DNA of 54,391 bases from positions 1 through 54,391 of the IMG/VR virus record IMGVR_UViG_3300019093_000014. The stretch is one strand, 5' to 3'. The notes under the pieces were generated by a model. It ran no database searches and was not told the origin of the DNA. It saw only the letters and a program-made list of their open reading frames with translations. Positions 16,246-23,835 of this stretch are shown in pieces (position 1 is the first letter of the stretch; each line of letters opens with the position of its first letter). Origin of the DNA: a virus. The position numbers were made by a program, and so were the translations under genes.

Positions 16246-17143
16246 TTTCTATTAAATCAACTCTATTATGAGGTTGATATACCATTTTGAAAAATTTAGA
16301 TTGTATACTGCCCAATGTGGCTACACTTAAATCTAAATTGTTAACTAATTCTTTTGCATAAAAATCTAATCTCTCAATGAGATCCATTTCTTTAACTTGA
16401 CTATGCCACATGTCTGTTAAATAGTCAAAATCTCGCACATTACGATAATCCCAATCAGTTAAATTGGTCATATAGCAGCCTTGTCTAGCACCCATCATAG
16501 CCCATAACCCGTTGTCAACGTCACTGCCAATATTACACCATATCATTAGTCTATGTAAGTTTTTCCAATGCACACCTTCTTTTACTGTAACTTTGGTCAA
16601 CTTGGCGCCACGGTCTAGACTCATTTTCACACCTTCTCTAAACCCTGCTCGCCATGCTTGAAAAGGTGTAGCGTTGTTATGTACATCGCTATAACAACCA
16701 TTCATTTGAATGTATTGATTATCCCAACAGAAATCAACTTGGCCCACGCGATCTTTAGGATCAGCATTTTCATGTGTACGCATGTTCATGACAAAGTCCA
16801 CAGTCCAACATTTTAGACCGCCATTGCCATACATTAGGCCATTGATAATATTATATCCACTCCAACTGATCACGCTATTTTCTAAATTGGGATATTTGGC
16901 TATGTCTATTTCTATGTTTAGAAAATCCCCACGAATTATGTTGTCGCCGTCCACTGTAGTAAATCTTGGAGTTTCGCTTAATTGAGCACAGGCTTTGTGG
17001 GCACTGTCACTGCCTTTAACTCCGTGTACACGTTTTGCCCAAGGCACTTTGGTCAATAAATCTGCATAATTTTTCTCAGCATTTGGTTCATCATAACTGA
17101 GATATATGATATCATAATCGAGTGGTCTGAATATTTTTGTCAT
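16238..17143 (-). CDS. Glycosyltransferase-like protein of T4-like marine phages (VDGDN motif)
   Basis: A 301-aa protein. DIIYLSYDEPNAEKNYADLL opens a GT-A type Rossmann half, followed by AKRVHGVKGSDSAHKACAQL. RFTTVDGDNIIRGDFL at about residues 58-73 holds a DxD metal and nucleotide-sugar site. A later DWDYRNVRDFDYL segment is typical of the phage family. I recall close relatives in T4-like cyanophages next to structural or fibre genes. A glycosyl-transfer role is inferred from the DxD motif and context. The gene overlaps the 219-aa gene upstream by four bases and the radical SAM gene downstream by eight, so the glycan and radical SAM parts of the region are one transcription unit. Confidence 0.7.
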   Translation of the reverse strand: MTKIFRPLDYDIIYLSYDEPNAEKNYADLLTKVPWAKRVHGVKGSDSAHKACAQLSETPRFTTVDGDNIIRGDFLNIEIDIAKYPNLENSVISWSGYNIINGLMYGNGGLKCWTVDFVMNMRTHENADPKDRVGQVDFCWDNQYIQMNGCYSDVHNNATPFQAWRAGFREGVKMSLDRGAKLTKVTVKEGVHWKNLHRLMIWCNIGSDVDNGLWAMMGARQGCYMTNLTDWDYRNVRDFDYLTDMWHSQVKEMDLIERLDFYAKELVNNLDLSVATLGSIQSKFFKMVYQPHNRVDLIEND

Positions 17144-17799
17144 ATTTTTGTTCTAATATATTGATATTTTTCAAAGATTTTTCTTGCATATACACTGACT
17201 CTAACTTCATCTTCATCTACTCGATCAAATGGCATTATGCAATAAAAGTTATTAATTAATTCGGTCATAGGCACTTTTAGTGTTTTATAAAGCACATTAG
17301 GATCATTAAATTCTGTTAAGTAGATCTCATAAATTTGATCAAAATACAATTTTCTATCACGTAATGATCTGGCTAGCGTGCCATTAATGTATATTTTCCA
17401 GCAAGTTTCTGTATAGTCTTGGATAACCGTGATGTCGTTAGTGGGATCATATTCTAAAGGAACACTTGTGTCCACTACATATGGAAATTGAAATATCACA
17501 TCATGCACACTTTGTAGTATTTCTTCTTGCTCATCTAATCGAATGAATGCATAGTCCTTGGCATCTGGACTGAAGACTACTTTATAGTTATGGATAACAT
17601 CTGTGCCTTCTAATAAGCTTTTAACTTGACTAAAAGTCACTGTGACCGATGGCAATGTCTGATCATTGGCCATGTTGGATATGCCTTTTATTTCCCCGGT
17701 TTCAGGTTCATAAAAGACAAATCTAAAATCATCTTGTTTAAGTTTGTTGTCGTAGGATTTTAAATCCTCTTCAGTAATGTCCCATTCTACTTGTAACAT
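17140..17799 (-). CDS. Unknown phage protein (219 aa)
   Basis: I do not recognise this family. The protein is acidic and beta-rich (EWDITEEDLKSYDNKL, FRFVFYEPETGEIKGI, VHDVIFQFPYVVDT, CWKIYINGTLARSLRD). It has no enzyme motif, signal peptide or membrane segment. INGTLARSL with nearby beta strands resembles the small repeated strands of phage tail and fibre proteins, so a structural or assembly role is possible. The ATG directly abuts the stop of the glycosyltransferase gene upstream (17800), and the stop overlaps the next gene by four bases. Confidence 0.7.
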   Translation of the reverse strand: MLQVEWDITEEDLKSYDNKLKQDDFRFVFYEPETGEIKGISNMANDQTLPSVTVTFSQVKSLLEGTDVIHNYKVVFSPDAKDYAFIRLDEQEEILQSVHDVIFQFPYVVDTSVPLEYDPTNDITVIQDYTETCWKIYINGTLARSLRDRKLYFDQIYEIYLTEFNDPNVLYKTLKVPMTELINNFYCIMPFDRVDEDEVRVSVYARKIFEKYQYIRTKI

Positions 17800-18642
17800 T
17801 TAGTTAATTCCCGTGATTTTTTCTAATTGATTCAATATGTAATCTGTTAAAAAACTATATTCTGTATAATGGAATAAGCCGTGTTGTTGATAGTTGCCTA
17901 TTTTAAGTTCACATTTTTTATTAAAATATGCCCCTATACTATCCTGCCAAGACTCAGTGGGACTCTCCCAATTTTGAATCATAGGCTTCATATGTGTAAA
18001 AGTTATGGGAGCATTTTTATGACTGATTAAATTTTCACAATCTAAAATCTTAGCAGCCAAACTCATAGTGACATCCATACTGGGCAATTTAGGATAGTTT
18101 ACATTGACATAACGTCCATAAAAAAGTTCCCAATTATTACTGATGTCTTCCACCCAATTGAAATACTCTTTGGAAAACTCGCTCTTTTTAAAATAAGCTG
18201 CACCAAAATAAAAATTTGGTAGATTATTACTATCAAAGGTTTTTCTATAATATCTACCAGTTATAATTTTTCCTCTATAATCTAACACATCACTAGTTAA
18301 AAATAGATTATAATTTTTTAAATAGTCCCACCAAAGATCTAAATTAGAGAATGCTAACATGTCAGCGTCTAATACAATAGTTTCATCGTATGGGCTACAA
18401 TGATAAAGTTTCCATCTATCTTCTGTCTTAAAAAAAGTCGTTGATTTATTTTGATCGCGCCAAGGTACTGGGACTATTTGATCAAATACCAAACGATATT
18501 TTTCAGGAATTTTATTATCAGTGACCAAGCTTATGTCAGCATCGGGCATATGATTTTTAATACTCAATGCCAATGCATACGCAGAACGTGTATATTTTTT
18601 TAATTTAGCATCTTCAGCAAAGATTAAGAACCCTTTAGACAT
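17800..18642 (-). CDS. Glycosyltransferase, GT-A fold, compact paralogue
   Basis: A 280-aa protein starting MSKGFLIFAEDAKLKKYTRS, with VTDNKIPEKYR after the first Rossmann unit. HCSPYDETIVLDADMLAFSN carries the DxD motif (DAD, about residues 92-94). PNFYFGAAYFKKSEFSKEYF and PSMDVTMSLAAKI follow in the acceptor half. The next gene upstream encodes a paralogue with the same start (MSKGVLIYA) and the same DxD block (SPFDETLVIDCDYL), but with about 370 extra residues between them. This compact protein therefore serves as the reference for the uninterrupted fold. The two genes overlap by eight bases. The donor and acceptor are not evident. Confidence 0.8.
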   Translation of the reverse strand: MSKGFLIFAEDAKLKKYTRSAYALALSIKNHMPDADISLVTDNKIPEKYRLVFDQIVPVPWRDQNKSTTFFKTEDRWKLYHCSPYDETIVLDADMLAFSNLDLWWDYLKNYNLFLTSDVLDYRGKIITGRYYRKTFDSNNLPNFYFGAAYFKKSEFSKEYFNWVEDISNNWELFYGRYVNVNYPKLPSMDVTMSLAAKILDCENLISHKNAPITFTHMKPMIQNWESPTESWQDSIGAYFNKKCELKIGNYQQHGLFHYTEYSFLTDYILNQLEKITGIN

Positions 18643-20626
18643 TTAATTCCTCATTTAATAATCTACTAATACTAAACTTATTCATAACATGAACATTAAT
18701 ACCATTAGTTTTCATAACGGTATATTCTCCACGATATTTTTCTTTTTCAATTAAAAATTTCATTTCAGTATTGGTATGTTCGAGTAATATGTCTTTGTCA
18801 ATAGTATAGTATAATTTTCCTGGCAAATCGTGTGCCCATGTACCGTTTTGGTAGCCATTCATAACATGTATAGCAATACTAAAAGCAAAGTCATTTCTAT
18901 ATAAACTTTGCTCTATTTGATAGACATATCTGTAATAATTCCAATTTTCTTGTATATGATTTAGGTAGTCAAAGAAAATTTCAGTATTTTTATTTTTTCT
19001 AAAAAAGAACACAGTGGCCCAATAAAAGTCAATACTTTTATCACTTAGTGTAATTAATCTTGGATCATATCTATATCCACTGAGATCTACAGCTTGTTTA
19101 TGTATTAGAAAATCGTGTGGTTGTTGCCAGCAATATTGTAATATGTCATTGTTAATTAGATAGTCGCAATCAATGACCAATGTTTCATCAAATGGACTTA
19201 ATTCAAAACTTTTAACACGAATATCATTTTTAAATCTTAGTTTTTTATGAGTCATTGCTCCGTCAAAATATTGACGATATTGTGGAGCAGAATCATATAC
19301 TAAAAATCTTTCTTTGGTATCTTCCCACAAATCATATCTAATTTTATCTTTAGTGTTATGTGCAAGATCATAATTTATTAATGACATCCACAAAACTCTT
19401 TCATGAAATAATATATCGCCTTTATTAAATTTGGTTTGCTGCGTTAATTCTTTAATGTTTTCTAAAACAACGTCATATTGAACAAGACTGAATTCTTCTT
19501 TTTCTTCGTATTCAGTATGACACCTATACAAAGTATTTTCATACCAAACATGTTGACCTACCAAATAGGGCAAATTGGGATACCATTTATCAATGTCAAT
19601 ACCTTCATAAACCCTAGTGAAATTATCTTCAATTTTATAAGTTTTTTGAATATTAATATTAGTTATGATTTCTTTTTTTCTCTGTCCATTAATATCACTC
19701 ATCCAAAGACTACGATTAAAAAGAATTATGTCACCTTTGGTTATCTCTTCTAAAATATTCCCGTCTTGAACATTTTCTAATATAATATCATATTGACTAG
19801 CCTTAAACTCTTCTTTTTCTTCGTATTCAGTGTGACATCTATACAAAGTATTTTTATGCCAAACGTGTTGGCCTACCAAATAGGGTAAATTTGGATACCA
19901 TTTGTCAATGTCAATACCTTCGTAAACTGGTTCAAAGTCTTCAATTTTATAAGTTATAATTTCTTTCTTTATATCAAATTTGCTCATCCATAAATTGCGA
20001 GTATATAAGACCAAATCGCCTTTGGATAACTTTTCTATAGCTTCACCATCTTGAACATTGTCAATTAATAAAATATATTTGTCTTTGCTAAATGTTTCGC
20101 CTTCAGTGTATTGAATTGCACATCTATACAAAGTATTTTCATACCAAACATGTTGACCTATCAAATATGGTAAATTGGGATACCATTTATCGATATCAAT
20201 GCCTTGATAAACCGCATCAAAGTCTTCTTGATTAAAAGAATATATAGTTTCTTTAACAACCTCAATTTCTACCTTTTCAACAACTTCAACAACTTCAACA
20301 ACTTCAACAACTTCAACAACTTCAACAACTTCAGGACCTTCATTAATTTTTTGCCATATAGTGCCATTATAAAATGCTAAACTGCCTACAGGATATTGCC
20401 ATGTTGGTGCCCAAGGAGCAACTTCTGCTTCTCGAACAACTTTGATAACCATGTCAACATCATCCTTATAGTTAGGATATTGTTGATATAACCAATCAGC
20501 ACTGTCAGTGACCAATGCCACAGGTATTCCCAAATGCTGTTTTACTCTTCTTGCTGCATTTAAGGCCAATTTAGCATAGTCAATCTGCTCATTGTTTAGA
20601 GCATAGATTAAAACACCTTTACTCAT
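18635..20626 (-). CDS. Glycosyltransferase interrupted by CBM5/12-like repeats
   Basis: A 663-aa protein. Residues 1-70 (MSKGVLIYALNNEQ ... VALVTDSADWL) and about 455-663 (SPFDETLVIDCDYL, DCD near residue 485) together make one GT-A glycosyltransferase, as shown by the 280-aa paralogue next door. Between them lie a short CBM-like motif (VGSLAFYNGTIWQ), a run of six Val-Val-Glu units, and three repeats of about 100 residues. Each repeat has IDIDKWYPNLPYL(I/V)GQHVW and LYRC, then KGD(L/I)(V/I)L(Y/F) and LWMS. The W...Y..G..V.Y....Y pattern is that of family 5/12 (chitin-binding type) modules. The insert would bind glycan next to the active site. Its start overlaps the 115-aa gene by four bases. 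A virion-bound role is also possible. Confidence 0.8.
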   Translation of the reverse strand: MSKGVLIYALNNEQIDYAKLALNAARRVKQHLGIPVALVTDSADWLYQQYPNYKDDVDMVIKVVREAEVAPWAPTWQYPVGSLAFYNGTIWQKINEGPEVVEVVEVVEVVEVVEVVEKVEIEVVKETIYSFNQEDFDAVYQGIDIDKWYPNLPYLIGQHVWYENTLYRCAIQYTEGETFSKDKYILLIDNVQDGEAIEKLSKGDLVLYTRNLWMSKFDIKKEIITYKIEDFEPVYEGIDIDKWYPNLPYLVGQHVWHKNTLYRCHTEYEEKEEFKASQYDIILENVQDGNILEEITKGDIILFNRSLWMSDINGQRKKEIITNINIQKTYKIEDNFTRVYEGIDIDKWYPNLPYLVGQHVWYENTLYRCHTEYEEKEEFSLVQYDVVLENIKELTQQTKFNKGDILFHERVLWMSLINYDLAHNTKDKIRYDLWEDTKERFLVYDSAPQYRQYFDGAMTHKKLRFKNDIRVKSFELSPFDETLVIDCDYLINNDILQYCWQQPHDFLIHKQAVDLSGYRYDPRLITLSDKSIDFYWATVFFFRKNKNTEIFFDYLNHIQENWNYYRYVYQIEQSLYRNDFAFSIAIHVMNGYQNGTWAHDLPGKLYYTIDKDILLEHTNTEMKFLIEKEKYRGEYTVMKTNGINVHVMNKFSISRLLNEELNV
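19330..20225 (-). repeat. Three tandem ~100-codon CBM5/12-like repeats
   Basis: Three consecutive units at about 19935-20225, 19625-19935 and 19330-19625. Each encodes GIDIDKWYPNLPYL and GQHVW, and about 50 residues later a second half-motif GD(L/I)...LWMS. Units 2 and 3 are more alike (LYRCHTEYEEKEEF in both) than unit 1 (LYRCAIQYTEGETF), which points to a more recent second duplication. Confidence 0.85.
20276..20329 (-). repeat. 9-bp tandem repeat, six copies, encoding (VVE)6
   Basis: The plus strand reads TTCAACAAC six times with no interruption, read on the minus strand as GTTGTTGAA = Val-Val-Glu. It is in frame within the interrupted glycosyltransferase gene, between the first short CBM-like motif and the three large repeats. 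It behaves as a linker and is prone to slippage in steps of three residues. Confidence 0.95.
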
Positions 20627-20970
20627 TGAGTCAATGCCTCTACGCTTCTATTCTTTTTAAGAAGTTGATAATCGTTATAATAACTGTTTGAAGCAATAAA
20701 ATATTGATCAATTACATCATCTAAAAATTGTTGTAAATCTCCGACTCTAACTGGTAAGTCGTTGTCGTCAATTACCACAACATCAGTGGTATTGCCCATG
20801 TCTATTAGTGTTTTGAGGAAAGTAATAAGATCTTTAGTAATAGTGAATGTGCCACCATTTTGATAGTATACACAATCAGTATGATATTTTTCTTTTAGAG
20901 CTCGTTTTTGATTATTTAGAGTCACCATAAAATTGGCAAACTCTAGAGCCTTTTCCAGTCTTTCGTCCAT
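20623..20970 (-). CDS. Small phage protein (115 aa), possibly a tail-fibre assembly helper
   Basis: The protein begins MDERLEKALEFANFMVTLNN. It has a charged helix, a beta pair around CVYYQNGGTFTITKDLITFL, then VVVIDDNDLPVRVGDLQQFL and a helix DDVIDQYFIASNSYYNDYQL. This order (strands, a 'DDNDLPVRV' loop, then a helix ending in aromatic residues) loosely resembles DUF4376-type proteins that follow fibre genes in phages, but the likeness is weak. A strong Shine-Dalgarno (AGGAG) lies five bases before the ATG, and it sits in the 3' arm of a possible hairpin. The stop overlaps the next gene by four bases. Confidence 0.65.
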   Translation of the reverse strand: MDERLEKALEFANFMVTLNNQKRALKEKYHTDCVYYQNGGTFTITKDLITFLKTLIDMGNTTDVVVIDDNDLPVRVGDLQQFLDDVIDQYFIASNSYYNDYQLLKKNRSVEALTQ

Positions 20971-20973
20971 AAA

Positions 20974-21010
20974 AACTCCTGCATTGTATATTAATTATCT
21001 GCTAGGAGTT
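20974..21010 (-). promoter_or_regulatory. Hairpin overlapping the ribosome binding site of the 115-aa gene
   Basis: On the minus strand AACTCCTAGC (21001-21010) can pair with GCAGGAGTT (20974-20982). This gives a nine-pair stem with one bulged A and an 18-base loop. The 3' arm contains the AGGAG Shine-Dalgarno of the downstream gene and is followed by a short T run, so it could act as an RBS switch or as a weak terminator after the 299-aa gene. Confidence 0.5.
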
Positions 21011-21023
21011 GGTGTTAGAAAAT

Positions 21024-21923
21024 TTATGGACCGCTGACGGTAGCTATTGTAGGTGCATTAACTGCCACATTAGCGCCAGTAGCACGATAGTGTTGTACAC
21101 GACTAGTAGTAGTGCCACCAACAGCTTCATCAATGGTATTACTACCAGAGGTAGAATTTCCAGCGTCGTTAAAGTTAATAATTAAAGTTAAAACGGTAGC
21201 TGTTCCTGTACTATTATTGGCAACATTACAAGAAGCTTGTACACTAAAAATATTATTTGCATAAGTAAGAGTACTGGTACTAGTTAAAATTGTCTGAGCC
21301 GAACTAGTTAACCCATACCAACCTATACTGGATCCAGTAACACCAGCTGTTGTATTAGTATATCCAAATTTTATAGTACCAATAGTGGATAGAAAATTGA
21401 CCCAAGCATTACCTTTTGCAAGAGTATCGGCAGCAGCGCCTGATGAACTATGACTAGGAACTATTCTTATTTCTCCGCCTGCATTAAAAAAGTATCTAGC
21501 ATTGGCAGCATCAGCAAAAGTCACAGTCACATTATGAGTACGTGACCCGTTCCAATTAGCAAAGGTTGGTGTTACCCCATCTACTGTTGTTGCTTGGTTA
21601 ACATTTAATGTAAATTTATTAGTTTGTAATGTGGTTGCCTGACTATTATAGGTGCTCCAATCACTGGCTGTAATACTGCCCCCAACTGACACACTAGGAG
21701 CTGTGCTTGCTGCATTTGTTTGATGGTAGGAAATTTTATCCAAATCAGTTTTTAAATTTTGCATTTGGCTGGCTGTTATATTATTGCCAGCCGCTACTTG
21801 GCTACTACTGACTACCTGACCATATCCTGTTTGCTCAGATCCAGTACCTAATACATTACCCACTATGGTCTGTATTGCATTATAATCTGCTGCTAGTATT
21901 GAATTTCCGCTGCCAATAGCCAT
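21024..21923 (-). CDS. Virion-type structural protein (299 aa)
   Basis: The protein is Ala/Thr/Ser/Asn-rich. Its opening, MAIGSGNSILAADYNAIQTI followed by VGNVLGTGSEQTGYGQ, is one I associate with structural proteins of T4-like marine phages. VAAGNNITASQMQNLKTDLD and ISYHQTN follow as in that family. The middle and end are beta-rich (FNAGGEIRIVPSHSSSG, TIKFGYTNTTAGVTG), consistent with an outer fibre or tip protein. It stands between the fibre genes and the accessory region. A late promoter (AATAAATA, 21939-21946) and a clear Shine-Dalgarno (AAAGGAA) precede its ATG, so it can be expressed independently of the fibre genes. Which virion part it forms is not known. Confidence 0.75.
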   Translation of the reverse strand: MAIGSGNSILAADYNAIQTIVGNVLGTGSEQTGYGQVVSSSQVAAGNNITASQMQNLKTDLDKISYHQTNAASTAPSVSVGGSITASDWSTYNSQATTLQTNKFTLNVNQATTVDGVTPTFANWNGSRTHNVTVTFADAANARYFFNAGGEIRIVPSHSSSGAAADTLAKGNAWVNFLSTIGTIKFGYTNTTAGVTGSSIGWYGLTSSAQTILTSTSTLTYANNIFSVQASCNVANNSTGTATVLTLIINFNDAGNSTSGSNTIDEAVGGTTTSRVQHYRATGANVAVNAPTIATVSGP

Positions 21924-21938
21924 TTTAATTCCTTTCGT

Positions 21939-21946
21939 TATTTATT
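21939..21946 (-). promoter_or_regulatory. Late promoter (AATAAATA) for the 299-aa virion protein
   Basis: On the minus strand AATAAATA lies 15 bases before the ATG at 21923 and overlaps the last codon of the upstream fibre gene. An AAAGGAA ribosome site stands between box and ATG. Confidence 0.6.
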
Positions 21947-23804
21947 ATAGTATTATACATTCTACTAGTTTAATACCAGCTTCAACGTTGGTTTCTAATG
22001 CTATGGCAAATGCATCATTGTGATTGCCAAATGCCTGTGCTGTTCCATTAGGAGCTGCTACTAGTCTTTGACCTTTAATAACGCTTCCATTAACTTTAAC
22101 TGGTACACGACCCTTTAGCGCAACTGCCACTCCGCCTTCTAATCCATCGTTCATCAAGTAAGCTGGGTTTTCAGATACAACTCCTATGGCACGGAATCCT
22201 GTTTGTGCTGCTGTGACTTCTTTATCTCCTCCAATCATTAATACGGTACCAACTTCATAGTTAGCATCAGGTAGATACTTTTCCGCCAAGTCAGCATATT
22301 TTGCTGTGGTCGAAACTCCATCAAATTTAATACATTTTAGTGTGTTTGTGTTTGGGTTATATGTTAGTGCATCATTATCAACTCTTAACTTATCAGTGCT
22401 AGTGTTGCCAGTAGTAAAAGTACCAGTAGTAAAAGTAACAAAATAATTAGTGTTAGAATCTGTGGTATTAGTGACTTCAATTCTTGAGGCTTCACCAACG
22501 TTAAACAATCCACTCAATGAAGTCCAAGCTAAATCACCACTGTCGTTTATAGCTAATACTTGTTTAGCCGTGCCTTTGGCTAAAAAGCTAGTTAAATTTG
22601 GCGAGCTTTGATAGACAATTGCTCCAGCACTGCCACCATTGATACTATCAGTATTATCTACAGCTCCAATAAATCTACGGGCCGTGATATCACCGTTACC
22701 ATCTCTAACAGCCGCAGTATTAGCTGTTGCTGCGGTTGCCCCAGTTCTATAAGTTCCGCCAACATTTAAATAGTCTGCTCTAGTAGCAGTGCCACTGACA
22801 TCGCCATTAAAATTAACAGCATAAACATTACTAAATTTATTATCACTTGATCCCACAGTACTATATTCAGAACCAGGTAATATGGCTACCCCTTGTAATT
22901 TAAACGGAATCTTTTCAGTGGTGCCTCCACCTTGAACATTTACTGTGGTCTTAAAAATTATAGATTTATCGGCTGAAACATTTTTAATAACAGCATTGGT
23001 ATTATCAATAAAAACAGCTAAATCATTACTATTCCCAACAGTAAATCCGTCGTTAAGAAATCTAGTACGAGTTTCAAAAATTGGATTGCCTGTTCTTACA
23101 AAATCAGTGGCAAGAAACCCATTTAATTTTACTGAATTTGATGCAGTCCCCCAATAGATATAATTGTCATCTGAAACTCCACTATTAGAAGTAGTATGAG
23201 CTAAAGTAATACCTATTTTAATTGTAGTAAATACTGCTGCTCCATTTTCAACTAGATCAGGATCTAGTTGAGTGACACCTGTTGGTAATGTAAACTCGGA
23301 TTTACTTATGATAAAAATAACTTTGCCGTCAATAATACCTTTAATAATTGGGTGAGGGTCGCCATTATTATCGTCAACGCTGGTACTTTTAAGTTCAGTA
23401 GTTTGTGCATTTTGAACAGCCTGTGGACCAATAAGTACAAAATTGTCGCCCCCGGAACAAGTATATAATTGATTGGTTTCAGTGTTATACCAAAAATCGC
23501 CTTGAGATAACCCACTAGGTTTAATCCGTCCTGTTTCAGTACCACCAGCACTTTTAAATTGAGAACCGTCAAAAAACTTTAGTTTTTTAACACTGGTATC
23601 ATACCAAATTTGCCCTGTTATCTTCCTAGAGGGAGCTGAGCCACTGGCAAAGTTTTCTAAAAGATGTACGATATTTTCATTTTGAACTTCACCGTAGCCG
23701 GCATAATTTCTGCCAATAAGACTGATATCTAATGTATTATCCACTGTGCCATCTTCTACAACTGCAACCAGTGTACCATCATATTTGTTAATATTATATG
23801 GCAT
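21945..23804 (-). CDS. Tail fibre / adhesin 1 (619 aa)
   Basis: The N-terminus (MPYNINKYDGTLVAVVEDGT, then LIGRNYAGYGEVQNENIVHL followed by LENFAS) is shared with the other two fibres and is probably the attachment domain. It contains two 'label-like' strands, GQIWYDTSVKKLKFFDGSQF and GDFWYNTETNQLY. The middle is beta-rich with FSNVYAVNFNGDVSGTATRA and RADYLNVGGTYRTG. The C-terminal 110 residues begin YADLAEKYLPDANYEVGTVL and are rich in Val/Gly (VALKGRVPVKVNGSVIKGQR). I recall this ending in fibre proteins of marine T4-like phages. It should bind a host surface receptor. A late promoter (GATAAATA) lies 19 bases upstream of the ATG. Confidence 0.82.
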   Translation of the reverse strand: MPYNINKYDGTLVAVVEDGTVDNTLDISLIGRNYAGYGEVQNENIVHLLENFASGSAPSRKITGQIWYDTSVKKLKFFDGSQFKSAGGTETGRIKPSGLSQGDFWYNTETNQLYTCSGGDNFVLIGPQAVQNAQTTELKSTSVDDNNGDPHPIIKGIIDGKVIFIISKSEFTLPTGVTQLDPDLVENGAAVFTTIKIGITLAHTTSNSGVSDDNYIYWGTASNSVKLNGFLATDFVRTGNPIFETRTRFLNDGFTVGNSNDLAVFIDNTNAVIKNVSADKSIIFKTTVNVQGGGTTEKIPFKLQGVAILPGSEYSTVGSSDNKFSNVYAVNFNGDVSGTATRADYLNVGGTYRTGATAATANTAAVRDGNGDITARRFIGAVDNTDSINGGSAGAIVYQSSPNLTSFLAKGTAKQVLAINDSGDLAWTSLSGLFNVGEASRIEVTNTTDSNTNYFVTFTTGTFTTGNTSTDKLRVDNDALTYNPNTNTLKCIKFDGVSTTAKYADLAEKYLPDANYEVGTVLMIGGDKEVTAAQTGFRAIGVVSENPAYLMNDGLEGGVAVALKGRVPVKVNGSVIKGQRLVAAPNGTAQAFGNHNDAFAIALETNVEAGIKLVECIIL

Positions 23805-23823
23805 TCCCTAAACCCCTTTAGAA

Positions 23824-23831
23824 TATTTATC
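23824..23831 (-). promoter_or_regulatory. Late promoter (GATAAATA) for fibre 1
   Basis: On the minus strand GATAAATA stands 19 bases before the ATG at 23804, in the 31-base gap between two fibre genes. The same 19-base spacing occurs before gp6 and before the 201-aa gene. Confidence 0.6.
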
Positions 23832-23835
23832 AAAA

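Noticed and set aside
20276-20329. Direct repeats resembling a small CRISPR array
   Set aside because: The unit is 9 bp with no spacers and is read in frame as Val-Val-Glu within a coding gene.
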